From: Aurifilum marmelostoma
Taxonomy: Eukaryota; Ascomycota; Sordariomycetes; Diaporthales; Cryphonectriaceae
Assembly (NCBI GenBank): GCA_027559495.1
Contig: JAMXSV010000019.1
Location: 1 to 64,000, forward strand
DNA length: 64,000 bases
Direction: 5' to 3'
The notes under the pieces are model-generated. The model was not told the origin of the DNA and did no database searches. It was given only the letters and a program-made list of their open reading frames with translations. The translations under genes and the position numbers were made by a program. Shown here piece after piece: positions 23,220 to 33,639 of this stretch; positions within the stretch are counted from its first letter, which is position 1; each line of letters opens with the position of its first letter.

Positions 23220-24102
23220 CTACTCGTTAATACGGTGTTGCCAAACCTGCTGCTCAACGCGGGCGCTATAAGTGCTTGCGCCTAGGATGTCCTGCATTTG
23301 CTGGACGCCGACAAAGAGTAGTTGGCGCGCGATGAACCATCGTATCCCCTCGGAACACGGGGGGCTGGTTAGGCTGCCTTGGTAGGTCCAGAACTCATTG
23401 AACCAGGAAACGCTATCGAGAGCGAGCGAGAGGTTGAGAGTCACCTCTTTGGCGGTATCGGTGTCATTGAACCCGATCATGGGCGGCAGCTGATCGAAAA
23501 AGGCGTCATGTACATTTCCGGGGTCGATCCGAAAAGCCAAGACAGCCTTCTCATGGCCCGAGGCATCGGCGTGCACAAAATGCATTTCGGCCTTGGATCG
23601 TAAGTCGCCCACCGAGTGGTCGGCGGGGGCGTGTATATGCCACCCCTTCAGGTAGTTGGTCTCGTTGTCGTAAGTAAAGGATGGTGCTGAGGTGTAGTCG
23701 TCGCCCTCATCGTGGGCTAGGGTAAAGGCCGGCCCGTACTTCCAGTTATAGAAGGTTCCTGTGACGTTGCCGTCGTAATGGAAGATTGGTTGGTGGTTCA
23801 ATGATAGGCCGTTAGATAGGCTAAGGGCAATTGGCGATTGCTGGGTACCAGTCTGGCAGAGACGATAGTCTGAAGAGCAGTGTTGTTAGAAGATTCGACA
23901 ATGTATCATTGCTACAAAAATCTATACCTGGGTTCAAACGGCCCCAGTCGTAGGAAGCATCGTAGGACCAGTCCGTCGAGTCTGTTGCTCTGTTCACAAC
24001 ATGTCTTTCTTGCAAAGCGAGCGGCTCGTGATTATCGTGTCCTGGACAGGCACTGACGCTTGCTATAAGGCCGAGCGTCAGGAAGACATTGTATAAAGGC
24101 AT
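23220..24102 (-). CDS. Secreted alpha-carbonic anhydrase
   Basis: Two exons: 24,102-23,928 and 23,869-23,220, with a 58-bp intron 23,927-23,870 (GTATAG donor, CTAAC branch, CAG acceptor, phase 1). The product is 274 residues. The start is the first ATG; the frame runs a little further upstream but without ATG. Residues 1-18 form a signal peptide (Leu/Ile/Val core, cleavage likely after Ser-Val-Ser-Ala). The catalytic domain starts Cys-Gln-Thr-Gly-Thr-Gln-Gln-Ser-Pro-Ile (63-72). Zinc ligands are His136, His138 (Trp-His-Ile-His) and His155 (Ala-Glu-Met-His); the active-site Thr is Thr226 in Ser-Leu-Thr-Ser-Pro-Pro. Cys63 and Cys230 are placed for the conserved disulfide of secreted alpha enzymes. 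Sequons occur at Asn93, 128, 193 and 204. The enzyme interconverts CO2 and bicarbonate outside the cell. No RIP damage: the only clearly intact gene in the window. Confidence 0.92.
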
Positions 24103-24191
24103 TTTGGTTTTGAAAATATAGCACAAGCAGATAGGAGTAGACGAGTTGACTGCATACTATGAGACGAGGATAATGTTCGTAAACTGGAAGG

Positions 24192-24200
24192 GTTTATATA
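24192..24200 (-). promoter_or_regulatory. Probable TATA box of the carbonic anhydrase gene
   Basis: TATATAA on the minus strand, about 90 bp upstream of the ATG at 24,102, a usual distance for a fungal core promoter. Confidence 0.4.
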
Positions 24201-24209
24201 CTCTGAAAT

Positions 24210-26385
24210 TCTTCAATCGTACGGCTTTGCGTCCATTACCGAGATAAAGATCCTCTAACAGCATTACTCATCTAAGAGCCAAGACATCTTCGTATATAGC
24301 GGACTCGTAATCCAGTATGATTCAGTTCTCTATATGCACTGCTTGGCAACTTAATCAAGAGGTAAGTGTGTGTGGGCGGTCAGAATACGCACTTCTTCCA
24401 ATGGATATAACAGTAAGTAGCGAAACTTGCTGCACTAGAGTGCTAAGTATCAAAGGACAAATGTGCTATTTCAGGCATGACTGTTGAATCAGAGATGGGG
24501 GGGTAACCTATGCTTAGATCTTAGCCAGAACTGCTTGGCAAAGTGTATATTATGGAGAAATGAGGAACATGGGCCTGGAGATGAGCAAGGTATGAAGAGT
24601 CCTTTAATACTGTGGTATTTACATAATGGTACTGGTACTTTTCAAGCATGCATTTCTGCATTCCCTAAATTCATTTACTTTGGGTAATACATACTTTGCA
24701 CAGCCCTTATTAGGCCTTGGGATAACGTAAGTTGTGGCTTAACCCTATAAGCGGGTCAGCAATGCCCCTTCTTAATACAAGATCTTATTCTTATGCATTC
24801 GGATAAGCACATTCGGCAGTTACAAAGAGCTATACTTCTAGGTAGGCGAAAACCTTAATCTAAACACAATCTACTTCTGCCTGCCAAGAAAATATGGTCC
24901 GATTCAAGTTTCGTCGTAAGTACATGGAACACAAATTTCGGCTATAGAACGCGTATTATTTCTTAGTCTTACCCTTAAATATGCATTGCTTCCTCCATGA
25001 ATTCTAAATACGATGTATCCCATTTATGCTTCGAAACAGAAGAATTGCTAACCTCCGTTCCTTGGAACAAGATTGCTTTTCTAAAGCATAGGGCTGTATG
25101 TTACTTGAAAAAATAACTGCGATGTTCGTTCGGTAACACCGGCTTACCCCATGAAACTAGCTTTTGACATCCCTGGGTTAATCACTTAGCAGTTAAAGCC
25201 CAGGCGCTAACACCTGTCAGACGAAGTAGTACTATGGTACCGAGCATGCAATAAATTCTTAGCCGTCTTGACGAGTGTCCCTGAAATTTATTGGTTTCCA
25301 CGACTGTTCTTTCCTCCTCTTGTGTTTTCACACACTCAAAGGCATTTTGAGCTGGGCTTCTATAGTCCTCGCTCTTCCTGCTCGGAAGCCGAAGCGCTGC
25401 TTCTACGCTCGGACATTTAAAGAATGTGGCTTGGTTTTAGTGCATCTATGTTGCTTACATCCTCTTTTGCTTTTGTTTGGCGCTTTTTAGATACATTGAA
25501 GCTGTAATCCTTACTGTGCACTGCCTACTGTTGAGTTGGTCATGATACATTCCATCGCTTCTGGAAACTCAAGCTTCTGTGTGTTGTCTAGCATGCCAAC
25601 ATGGTAGGCCGTTGAACCACAATTCGCACCATATCAGTCTATGCTTAGCAGATGATGTGGCTTGCGTCCTCGTATGCAAGTAAATGAGTGCTGGCAGATT
25701 TGGCAGTTAAATGAGGGCTTCCCAAAGATGATCTAATCCCGGAGCAAGTGTTCCCTTCGAAGAATCGCCTTACGTAGTGACATACGTGACCGGCGGACTA
25801 TCCTGGTTGGCCCATAGTATGCCTGCATTGCAAGCCCGCAAGTATGATAGACGAGGTGCTGGGAGGAAGTTATACCACAATACCTCCGCACATTCCTCAT
25901 CAGCGTAATTGATAGTGCGTAAGTAAGCTTTGCTAATGCATTCAGTGACTAAATTAAGTGTAATAAGGGTGGGTTAGCGCTAGCAAGCGGCCGCGGAAAG
26001 CAAATGTGATTATGTAAGCCTAAAAGGTACTCTATCTCCCTCGGCATCCAACAAACGGAGTAGAAGGGTGACGTTACTAAAGACCCATTTCCTGTACCTT
26101 CTCACAACCGACGCTTTAAATAGTATTTGTTTTTGACTTTTAGTCAGTTCTATCTACTTTAGTAAGCGTTATTTATGAAAATTGCCTCGTATAATGTGGT
26201 CCTCTGAAATCTCAATCGAGATACACTTCCGGACATAATTCGGCGCATATCAGTGCTTGCGCTCTCCCACACTTCTCAATACAAAGATCTTATAATCTTG
26301 ATACATTAATTTACAACAATCGTATCTTGCAACTTAAGTATTTCCATCTCTTATGTGATATGTACACTGTTCGATACCCCTGAGA
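24210..26385. other. Intergenic, no gene seen
   Basis: 2.2 kb of non-RIPed DNA with only short, uninformative open stretches (for example 25,275-25,490). 25,540-25,700 on the minus strand has a short Gly-Ala-Asn-Cys-Gly-Ser-Thr-Ala reading that might be gene debris, but it is too short to assign. 26,200-26,385 is likely the old promoter of the reductase pseudogene. Confidence 0.5.
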
Positions 26386-27281
26386 ATGTCAATATAGTTA
26401 GAACATTAGGTCACCTGGGCGTCGTAATTATCTTGAAGCTTATCGCCTTGGGAAACTTAACATCAAGGTTCTCAAGAGAGCTGGCTCCAAATCTTCCGTC
26501 CCAGCATCCATCAATAGCGTCCAAGCTGACTTCAACTCTGTTGGTTCGCCCAAGTCCGTATTAGCCGCTGAGAATGCAATCAACTTTGCTGTAGGCATTT
26601 ATGGTTTCGAATTGTAGCTCCTCCTAGTCCATGCCGTTGCCAGCGCTGGCGAGAAGCGTCCTCACCTCCGAATTTGGATCCAACTCATGAATCTCGATAT
26701 CCACCGGCTTTTCGTCTTACACGAAAAATGAAAGTCCCGACCCACCTCATTGAAATGTCCAAGATGACATTCTAACTCATATATCTGTTCTCAACCACGC
26801 TTTCCTCGGCTGAGCCCTGAAGCGTGGTTTTGTGCTCAGCATCTCAACCTTAAGACGCATCTTTATTGACGGCGGTAAGTTACTTTTCAGCGCCTTAACC
26901 TTACCCAGTAAAGGTGACGCTATTATCGGCGTCCCAACTCAACTGCTAACACGAAGGACTGCGCCGCGCGCATTCACGAGCTTGTGACCTCGCACAATAA
27001 GCAACCCGTACTTGCCAAGCAAGTAGTGCCGGAAAGGAGGCGGGAGATCATGACTGTCAGTCTGGACTGTTCGAGTGCCAAGGCGGAGGATAGGCTAACG
27101 AAGGAGGTCCTCGGCATTGAGACAAACGTGCTATGTTCGTACCGTGCAGTTTTAGACCCGAATTACGGCACTGCAAGTTCAGTCAAACAGCTACTGTAGA
27201 GAGGTGCTTGGCGTCCGATTTAGGACCGATCAGGACGTTTTTGAGTCCTGTAAAAGCATTATAATCCAGAAGCTAGTATAA
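26386..27281 (+). pseudogene. NmrA-like / isoflavone-reductase-like NAD(P)-binding protein, decayed
   Basis: The order of motifs of an NmrA-like reductase can be followed across several frames: Gly-His-Leu-Gly (26,415) for the Rossmann G-x-L-G; Lys-Arg-Ala-Gly-Ser-Lys-Ser-Ser (26,470-26,500) for the NADP-binding Arg-Ala-Gly-Ser; a Leu-Val-His-Ala-Val-Ala-Ser-Ala-Gly-Glu-Lys-Arg block (about 26,615-26,655); a Phe-Ile-Asp-Gly-Gly segment (about 26,860); and a Thr-x-His-Asn-Lys-Gln then Leu-Ala-Lys-Gln-Val-Val segment (26,984-27,030). The C-terminal end Asp-Gln-Asp-Val is near 27,235 and a stop at 27,279-27,281. Known members bind NAD(P)H as reductases or redox sensors. At least three frameshifts and several in-frame stops prevent a full product. 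CA/TG are normal, so decay is ordinary rather than RIP. The start is placed at the ATG before the Rossmann segment. Confidence 0.7.
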
Positions 27282-27474
27282 GAGAGATTGGGTCAAAATA
27301 AGCGCACTTATTATTAAGTAGGGTTAATAGATATTTAAGTATAAATACTAGTAAAAGATATAAGCATATAAGGTTATACTCTATATATTTGCTATAAAAG
27401 CTAGTTATTTTATATAAACTTGCTTGTAAAAAAAAAAAAAAAACATATTTAAGCTCTATGTTATATAAATGATA
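27282..27474. other. AT-rich stretch with A16 run next to the Gypsy insertion
   Basis: TA-rich, partly RIP-like sequence with a run of 16 A at 27,428-27,443. It might be the tail of a short non-LTR or SINE element; nothing else supports that. Confidence 0.3.
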
Positions 27475-27479
27475 TAAAG
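27475..27479. repeat. TSD TAAAG (left) of the minus-strand outer chromovirus
   Basis: TAAAG here and at 42,626-42,630 flank the composite exactly. Confidence 0.9.
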
Positions 27480-28011
27480 TGTAATGAGCACTGCCGTAAC
27501 CAAGGTATACAATAAGTACATAAAGGGTTTATATTAGGCAAGAACGATATTAAAGTATAATTCAAAGAATATAGAAACAATCTCCAAAGTCTTCTGCAGT
27601 ATATTACTAGCGGTAAAGCTATTACTTATATCAGAGGTAATACTTAGATTAATAACTAAAGAGCTATATACTAAATCTATCTAATAGTAGCAAATATATC
27701 CCTTATATAACTTATTCTTTAGTCCTTTGTTAGTAGTATTAGTTCCTTCCTAGCAGGGGTAGGCTAGAGTTAATACTAAATCCTTTAACTAGTTAACCAA
27801 GTTAATACTAATTTCTTCAACTAGTTAATAGAGTTAATATCAACTCCTTTAACTAAGTAACCTTTATAATTCTAACTCTAGCTTATATAATCTTATTATG
27901 CTAGTTCTATCCTAGAATATTAGACTCCTAGCTCTCTATAGTCTATTCTATATAGCCTTAGTGCTATATTGCAATCTTTATTATAACTTGCATATTAGAT
28001 AGATTATAATA
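27480..28011 (-). repeat. 3' LTR of outer minus element (532 bp, type A)
   Basis: Starts TGTAATGAGC and ends GATTATAATA on the plus strand, i.e. TGTTATGACCC...GCTCATTACA in element orientation after allowing for RIP. Its outer first 50 bp are nearly RIP-free; the rest is strongly RIPed. A purine tract (RIPed AGAGAGAAATAA on the minus strand) adjoins it at 28,012. Confidence 0.9.
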
Positions 28012-28089
28012 TTATTTCTCTCTTATAGATTATTATCCCTAACAATTTTCTTATAAGTTTTCCTACTATTATCTTACTATATTATTATG

Positions 28090-28625
28090 CCTTCCTAATT
28101 AGAATATCGAATAGAATTGCAAAACTAAAATCTTTTAATTCTTATTCTAATAGATTAAAGTAGAAGAAGTCCTTTTATTTAATTATTCTTTCTAAAGCTA
28201 TTATTATAATTCCTTATTCTTTCTATAATGCTTAAGGCTTAAAATCTTATTAGGTATCTCTTAAGAATTCTTTCTAATGCGCTAAGTATATATATTGCTA
28301 ATATTCTAAATGCAATATTCTTAAACTAACTAACTCTTCTAAGCTTTTTAATATCTCCTTCTAGCATTAAAAGTTAGAGAATGAAATTGAAGATCTTAAG
28401 CTAAAGTTAATGCATCTCTGTTAATAGAAGAAGATATAGAGAGAGAAGATAGCTTAGGCTATTTATTAGGGCCTAATAAATCTAGGAGAGTTAGAGCATC
28501 TAGAGGCGAAGAAGGCAGAGGCCGAGGCTAAGCATCTAGCTGCTAAAAGAGGCTAACCGAGGCGCTAAGGCCTTAGCTCCCAAGGGCCCTCCCCTCTAAT
28601 AGCTAGCCTATAGGGGGGCTGATTA
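28090..28625 (+). pseudogene. Antisense ORF of the chromovirus 3' region (outer minus copy)
   Basis: Lies opposite to gag-pol, between chromodomain and 3' LTR. It matches the better copy at 32,849-33,376: the Val-Ser-x-x-Asp-Ser-x-x-Cys region near 28,250-28,320, then a Glu/Lys/Leu-rich segment to about 28,560. Most Gln codons are now TAA/TAG and some Cys are Tyr through RIP. Confidence 0.5.
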
Positions 28626-28879
28626 GAGCCTACTAGATCTAAGTATTCTAGATAAATATAGGCTAGAAGATATAGCTAGATCTTTAGTTAGCTACTAATC
28701 CTTAGCCTAGCTTAGTGCATTTTTTCCTTTTAGTACTATTCCTAACTAATATTTCTTTAATTAGTAATTTATTTTATTAACTAGTAGGGTATTTTAACTA
28801 ATAGGCTGCATTCCTAATATTTCTATAAGCTAACTAGTTACTGCTATAACTATCCTTTCTTAGACTAGTATTGCGTAAG

Positions 28880-31800
28880 CTATTCTAGTACATTAGTAAT
28901 ATTTTCTAGAGATTCCTATATATTTTTGCTTAAGAAGTAGCCCTTCTATTTAACTAAGTATTCTAGTATATTATTCTATCTTCTATACTTAAGGATTTTC
29001 CTAATCTTATATTCTAATTTATTATCTTTAACTTTAATGCTATTATTAATCTTTATATTCTATATAGCTAGCTCGAGTAGTAAAATATAGAAAACTAGAT
29101 ATATTCTTATACTATAGGGGAGTACAAGTTTATAGTTAATTAGTAAGATTTTCTGCAAAATCTTAAATAGACTAAGCTTCTTATAATCAAGCTTATTACT
29201 AGGTCTCTTTATTTTAATATTTCATCAAAAAAAGTAAATCTTATTTCCCTCCTATAGGATTAGTCCCTTAATCCTCTTAAAGTTAGCATATTTAGTTATT
29301 TATTCTTATATAAACTAAAGTTCTTATTAAATATCTTTCTAAACCTTCTTAATATGCTATATTTATTTTTCTGCTGCTTTTGCATTTGCCCCTAACAATG
29401 CTTTATAGTATGCTATTAGGTTATATTTATAGAGTATATAGAATAGTAAGGTCTTTATTATGCTTATATCTGCGCTATTATATGCAAATTGCGCTAATAG
29501 TAATAGTTTAATCTAGTTATTCTATTCCTAATTAATATAGTGCCTAAGGTATTATTTAACAATTTGGTTTATTTATTCTATTTGCTTATCTATTTATAGA
29601 TAATAAGCTATTAATATTTTATAATATACTCTAAGTTGCTTTATAAGTAATATCTAGAAGTATAATACGAATTTTCTATCTCTATCTAAGATAATCTCTT
29701 CTAGCATACTATAATTAGCGATAATTATCCTAAGAAATATATATGCAAGTTCTTCTGCTATACTGCTTTCCTTATAAGGGAGAAAGTAAGCGTACTTGCT
29801 TAGTCTATAAACTACTACTAAGATGCTATTATATTGCATCTTAGTTAAGGGTTCTTATAAGATAGATAGCTTAGTAATAAAGTCTAGACTAATTAATTGC
29901 TAAATAGTTATAGATATTAGTAAGGGTTATAGCAGTCTATAAGGCTTATATCTTTCTGCCTTATTTTTCTTACAACTATTGCATTTCTAAATAATTTTCT
30001 TAATTTGTATTCTAAGGCCTAGTAGATTCTAATATTGCTTAATTCATTTATAAATAGCCCTAACTTCTTAGTGCCTATATGCTAGTGCGCTATATATATT
30101 CCTAATATATTCTTCTTATTCCTATAGAGTTATTTCTTCTAATTTCTTGCCCTAGTATATAATCCTAAATATTAAGTTAATTTCTTATTTCTATATAAGA
30201 TTCTCTTTCTTATTCTAATTAAAGAGTATTTATTCCTTAATTTCTAATACTAGTATATAATCTAATTATTAACTAAGGGCATCTGCTTTAGTATTTTTCT
30301 TTTCTTTAAATATAGCTAATTTTAATATTGAATTATAAAAGGAATTTTGCCTATTATACTTATTATTTATTTAAAACCTTAATTATTATAAATAATATAA
30401 AATTCTTATAATTAGTAAGTACTTTAATTGGGTATTTTGCTCTAATAAAATAGTATTGCTATTCCTAGAATGCATATACTATAGCTATAAGTTTCTTATT
30501 TAGAATTCTATATTATAGTTCTAGATTATTTAGCTTCTTTAAGAAGTTAGCAATAAGGTATAGTTTATTCTAATTATCTTATTAGATAAGTTCTCTGCTA
30601 AGTATATAATCTAATGCATTAGTTGCTACTTCAAATTCTTAGCTAGGGTTAGCTTCTCTTAAAATAAGTTCTTATATAACTTATCCTTTAATAGCATTAA
30701 AGGCTTGCTGCTCTTTTTCTATTTAATAGAAAGATTTATCTTTTTTTATAAGCTTTATTATAGATTATATAATTTTTAAGTATTATTAAATAAATTATTA
30801 GTAGAAGTTAGCATATTTAAGAAATACTCTAATATTTATAACGCTCTTAGGTATTAGCTAATTTCTAATTGCTTTTATCTTATTCTTTTGCATATATATA
30901 TATTTAAGTTTAATTATATATCTAAGATAGTTAACTTTCTAAATATAAAAGTAACTTTTTTTTAGTTTAATAAAGAGTTTAGCATCTTAGAGAGTTTATA
31001 GCACTTTTTATATATGCTATTTATAAGTTGCTAAGTCCTAAGGAGTAGATAAGAATATTATTAAGATAGGCAATAATATAAATATCTAGGTGCTCTCTAG
31101 AGTACCTAATTAATTATTTCCTAGAAAAATGCGAATACATTAGTTAATTCGAATAGCATAACCAAGTATTTATAGTACCTATATCTTATACAAAATGCTA
31201 TTTTCTACTCTTCGCCTGCCTTTATCCTAATAAGGTTATATACTCCTTTAAAGTCTAATGCTATAAACTATTATGCGCCTTATAGTCGATCTTATAGTTC
31301 CTTAATAAGTAGTAATAGATACTAATTCTTAATTATAATATTATTAAGCTATCTATAGTCTATATAGAGTTATAGTTTGCTATTTTTCTTTAGTATAAAT
31401 AGGATTAGGTATCCTGCTAGTAATTATAATAATTATATATAGCCTTTCTTTAGGTTTTCGTTAAGGTACTTCCTAAATGCTTTAAATTATGCTTTATTTA
31501 GTCTATAAATAGGAAAGAACTTGGGCTAAATTCCTTCCTTAAGTAGAATTTTATAGTTATATAGACTATATTCTAGTAATCCTATAACTAATTCTCTTTA
31601 GAATAGTTTTATAAACTTATAGTACTCTTCTAGTATGCTAGCAAGTATTAGAATTGGTTCTTCCTCTATTTCTGCTTCCTAAAGGAATAGTAGGTATTAT
31701 TAAGCATTTATATTGCAGATTATTCTATTATTTTTGCTCTATATTAGACTAAGTCTTCCTAACTAGTCTTTATTTACTTATATTCTTAATCTATGCCTAA

Positions 31801-32232
31801 TCTGCATCTATAAATTTAAGGCATTTATAATTCTTTTTTTATAAGCTATTAGTCCCTGCTAATTTAGAAGTATATAGTAAGTGCTTATTTAAGCGCCTAT
31901 CTTAGCTATCCTTAGTAATTAAGTCTTATTCTGCGCCCTTAATTATAACTATCCTATTAGGTATAGCTTATTCTTAAGAGATCTAGCTAGTAGTCTAATT
32001 AATTTAAGGATTATGCTCTTTAAGCTATAGAAGTCCTAATATTATATTATAATATGCTATATCTATAATATTAAAAGAAATAAATATTATATATTCTTAG
32101 TTTAAGATAGATAAATAATCAGTCTTCTTATTAATTACCCCTTAGTTATATACAATAAGTTATTCTTCTATAGTATTAAGTATATAGAGAGCTTCTTCTT
32201 TCTATTACTATAGTATTTTTGTTTCTATATTA
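28880..32232 (-). pseudogene. pol 3' part of outer minus chromovirus (RT-RNase H-integrase-chromodomain)
   Basis: Read from right to left: end of protease linker at about 32,160; RT (about 31,500-30,950) with the catalytic Tyr-x-Asp-Asp changed to Tyr-Leu-Asn-Asn; RNase H (about 30,650-30,350); integrase (about 30,100-29,300), where a 61-codon open stretch 29,839-29,654 keeps the Leu-Ser-Lys-Tyr-Ala-Tyr-Phe-Leu-Pro segment and an Asp-Arg-Asp-Arg-Lys-Phe motif of the integrase core; chromodomain (about 29,075-28,900). Interrupted at 32,233-32,237 by the nested copy. Every domain has RIP stops. Confidence 0.8.
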
Positions 32233-32237
32233 ATAAT
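32233..32237. repeat. TSD ATAAT (left) of the nested minus chromovirus
   Basis: ATAAT here and at 39,805-39,809. Joining the host sequence across it restores the protease-region sequence seen uninterrupted near 36,985 in the nested copy. Confidence 0.9.
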
Positions 32238-32768
32238 TATAATGAGCACTGCTGTAACCGGGGTATACAACAAGTACACAAAGGGTTTATGTTAGGCAAG
32301 AACGATATCAAAGTATAATCCAAAGAATACAGAAATAACTTTTAAAGTCTTCTGCAGTATATTACTAGCAGTAAAGCTATTACTTATATTAGAGGTAATA
32401 CTTAGATTAATGACTAAAGAGCTATATACTAAATCTATCTAATAGTAATAAATATGTCCTTATATATCCTGTTCTTCAGTCCTTTGTGGGTGGTATTAGT
32501 TCCTTCCTAGCAGGGGTGGGCTAGGGTCAATATCGAATCCTTCGATTAGCTAACCAAGTTGATACCGATTCCTTTAACTAGTTAATAGAGTCGATATCGA
32601 CTCCTTTAACTAAGCAACCTTTATAACCCTAACCCTGGCTTATATAATCTCGTTGTGCTAGTTCTATCCTAGAGTATTGGACTTCCAGCTCCCTATAGTC
32701 TATTCTATATGGCCTTAGTGCTATGCTGCAATCTTTATTATAATCTGCATATTAGATGGATTATAATA
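32238..32768 (-). repeat. 3' LTR of nested minus element (531 bp, type A)
   Basis: The best preserved type A LTR on this side. It holds three diverged copies of a TCGAAGGA-TCGATATCGACT-like motif in U3 and a telomere-like CCCTAACCCT at 32,627-32,636. Next to it, the minus-strand purine tract GGAGAGAAGATAA is the polypurine tract. Confidence 0.93.
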
Positions 32769-32848
32769 TTATCTTCTCTCCTATAGATTATTATCCCTAA
32801 TGATTTTCTTATAAGTTTTCCTGCTATTATTCTGCTGCATTATTATGC

Positions 32849-33376
32849 CTTCTTAATTAGAATATTAAATAGAGTTGCAAAACTAAAATCTTTTAATCCT
32901 TATTCTAATGGGTCAAAGCAAAAGAAGTCCCTTTATTCGATTATCCTTTCTAAAGCTATTATTATAATTCCTTATTCTTCCTATAATGCTTAGGGCTTGA
33001 AATCTTATTAGGTATCCCCTAAGGATTCTTCCTGGTGCGCTAAGTGTGTGTGTTGCTAATATTCTAAATGCAATGTTCTGGAGCTAACTAACTCTTCTAA
33101 GCTTCTTAATATCTCCTTCTAGCATTAAAAGTTAGAGGACGAAATCAAAGACCTTGAGCTAAAGTTAATGCGCCTCTGCTAATAGAAGAAGATGTAGAGA
33201 GAGAAGATAGCTCGGGCTATTCATTAAGGCCTAACGAATCTAGGAGAGTTAGAGCATCTAGAGGCAGAGGAGGCGGAGGCTAAGGCTAAGCGCCTAGCTG
33301 CTAAAGAGGCTGATTAAGGCGCTAAGGCCTTAGCTCCCGAAAGGGCCCTCCTTCTAATAGCTAGCCTATAGGGGGG
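32849..33376 (+). pseudogene. Antisense ORF of the chromovirus 3' region (best minus-side copy)
   Basis: A plus-strand frame, opposite to gag-pol, stays open from about 32,849 to 33,376 apart from TAA/TAG, mainly at likely Gln positions. It reads a Pro-Tyr-Ser-Ser-Tyr-Asn segment, then Val-Ser-Pro-Lys-Asp-Ser-Ser-Trp-Cys (Cys codon 33,036), four further Cys with the last at 33,069-33,071 (Ser-Lys-Cys-Asn), then a Leu/Glu/Lys-rich segment typical of a coiled coil (about 33,130-33,300), ending Ala/Glu-rich. The copy in the divergent nested plus element (60,192-59,670) keeps the Val-Ser-Pro-x-Asp-Ser-Ser-x-Cys signature, so the frame was probably coding. Function unknown; a small Cys-cluster protein, possibly nucleic-acid binding, is inference. 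The start codon is not certain. Confidence 0.55.
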
Positions 33377-33639
33377 GCTAGTTGGACCCTATTGGACCTA
33401 AGTATTCTAGATGAATATAGGCTGGAAGATATAGCTGGACCTTTAGTTAGCTGCTAACCCTTAGCCTAGCTTAGTGTGTCTTTTCCTTCTAGTACTATCC
33501 CTAACTAGTATTTCCTTAATTAGTAGCTTATTTTATTAACTAGTAAGGTGTTTTGACTAATAGGCTGTATTTCTAATATTTCTATAGGCTAACTAGTTAC
33601 TGCTGCAATTGTTCTTTCTTAGACTAGTATTGCGCAAGC

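Noticed and set aside
23379..23603. 74-codon plus-strand ORF
   Set aside because: Antisense shadow inside the carbonic anhydrase exon.
25540..25700. Minus-strand ankyrin-like or enzyme fragment (Gly-Ala-Asn-Cys-Gly-Ser-Thr-Ala)
   Set aside because: Only about 30 codons, bounded by stops, with no supporting motif.
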